The notes under the pieces were generated by a model. That model was not told the origin of the DNA, made no database searches, and saw only the letters and a list, made by a program, of their open reading frames with translations. 64,000 bases of DNA from TTA-H9 sp002071415 (GTDB lineage Bacteria > Bacteroidota > Bacteroidia > Bacteroidales > TTA-H9). The translations under genes were made by a program, and so were the position numbers. Positions 63,853-64,000 of the stretch are shown piece after piece; position 1 is the first letter of the stretch; each line of letters starts with the position of its first letter. The DNA is taken from the NCBI GenBank assembly GCA_035411425.1, contig DAONSX010000006.1, positions 6,011-70,010 of the forward strand. Direction: 5' to 3'.

Positions 63853-63890
63853 AGATTGGAGATTGGAGGTTGGAGGTTGGAGCTTGGTAA
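63851..63890. repeat. Heptanucleotide tandem array 3, short
   Basis: About five to six units (GGAGATT, GGAGGTT, then a diverged GGAGCTT), after which the sequence leaves the repeat. No gene is evident from here to the window end at 64000, although a TTGACA-like phrase and a TATCTTTC near 63950 could precede one outside. Confidence 0.8.
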
Positions 63891-64000
63891 TTGTTGGTTG
63901 TTCGTTGTCAGTTTAAAAATACTTGACAAATAGAAAAATTATCCTTATCTTTCTCCTATAAATCCTACCCAAGTTATACCGCCTTTGGGGAAGCGAGTTT

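Noticed and set aside
63186..63890. Possible CRISPR array
   Set aside because: Units are 7 bp in direct tandem with no unique spacers, the 150-bp spacers are copies of each other, and no cas genes are present.

Overview
The window is a stretch of chromosome from a member of the Bacteroidota, probably class Bacteroidia; I cannot place it more precisely. Four things support this. Many genes are preceded by the Bacteroidota -7 promoter element TAnnTTTG rather than an E. coli-type -10 box, and obvious Shine-Dalgarno sites are scarce. There is a type IX secretion (T9SS) component of the PorW/SprE type. There is a giant cargo protein with a gliding-motility-associated C-terminal sorting domain. Several families are typical of the phylum (DUF2027-Smr, DUF4296, OmpA-TPR, bactofilin next to AtpZ). 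The DNA is AT-rich. No insertion sequence, prophage, rRNA or CRISPR array was seen.

Layout. 1-5.3 kb: a truncated ferredoxin gene, then envelope-polysaccharide genes (FkbM methyltransferase, GT39, overlapping GT2 and GT4). 5.5-9.6 kb: tRNA-Ala, mnmA, a dispersed intergenic repeat, fhs, tRNA-Arg. 10-19.1 kb: one 9-kb gene for a 3013-residue secreted repeat protein with a long upstream leader. 19.6-25.5 kb: a YD-repeat protein, an S9 prolyl oligopeptidase lipoprotein, a DUF2027-Smr protein, RNase P RNA, a small membrane protein and a flavin-binding protein. 25.6-34.9 kb: tRNA-Leu and tRNA-Gly, divergent mutS/trmH-type genes, an OmpA-TPR outer-membrane protein, a deoxynucleoside kinase with folK, sppA. 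35-45 kb: 5-formyl-THF cyclo-ligase, mrp, tatA, queA, pssA, a kdsD/AhpD-like/lptB operon, recQ. 45-52 kb: Skp/OmpH-like and DUF4296 proteins, then a long minus-strand run (M23 peptidase, dxr, rseP, deoC, two unknowns). 52-60.9 kb: porW/sprE, bactofilin-atpZ-atpI-like, queD, folE, queE, a beta-propeller protein, a Wzx-type flippase. 61-64 kb: rfbC, tRNA-Met, an EamA transporter, and a heptanucleotide repeat region running to the window end.

How the genes fit together. Envelope biogenesis dominates: kdsD and lptB (Kdo supply and LPS export), the glycosyltransferases, rfbC and the flippase (surface polysaccharide), pssA (phospholipid), Skp/OmpH-like protein, rseP and sppA (envelope proteostasis), and porW/sprE, which would be needed to secrete the giant protein. 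A second theme is pterin/folate and queuosine: folE, folK, fhs and 5-formyl-THF cyclo-ligase, plus folE-queD-queE-queA for queuosine (queC was not seen here). tRNA processing and modification is also represented (mnmA, rnpB, queA, a SpoU-type methyltransferase).

Promoter elements were used to correct several gene starts. mutS, the SpoU methyltransferase and porW appear to start at TTG, and tatA, the OmpH-like protein, the Smr protein and the EamA transporter start well inside their longest reading frames. The most unusual items are the A4-B8-A9 repeat architecture of the giant protein with its structured leader, and the nested heptanucleotide arrays near 63.2-63.9 kb. I found no clearly new multi-gene system; the giant secreted protein locus is the best candidate for something undescribed.
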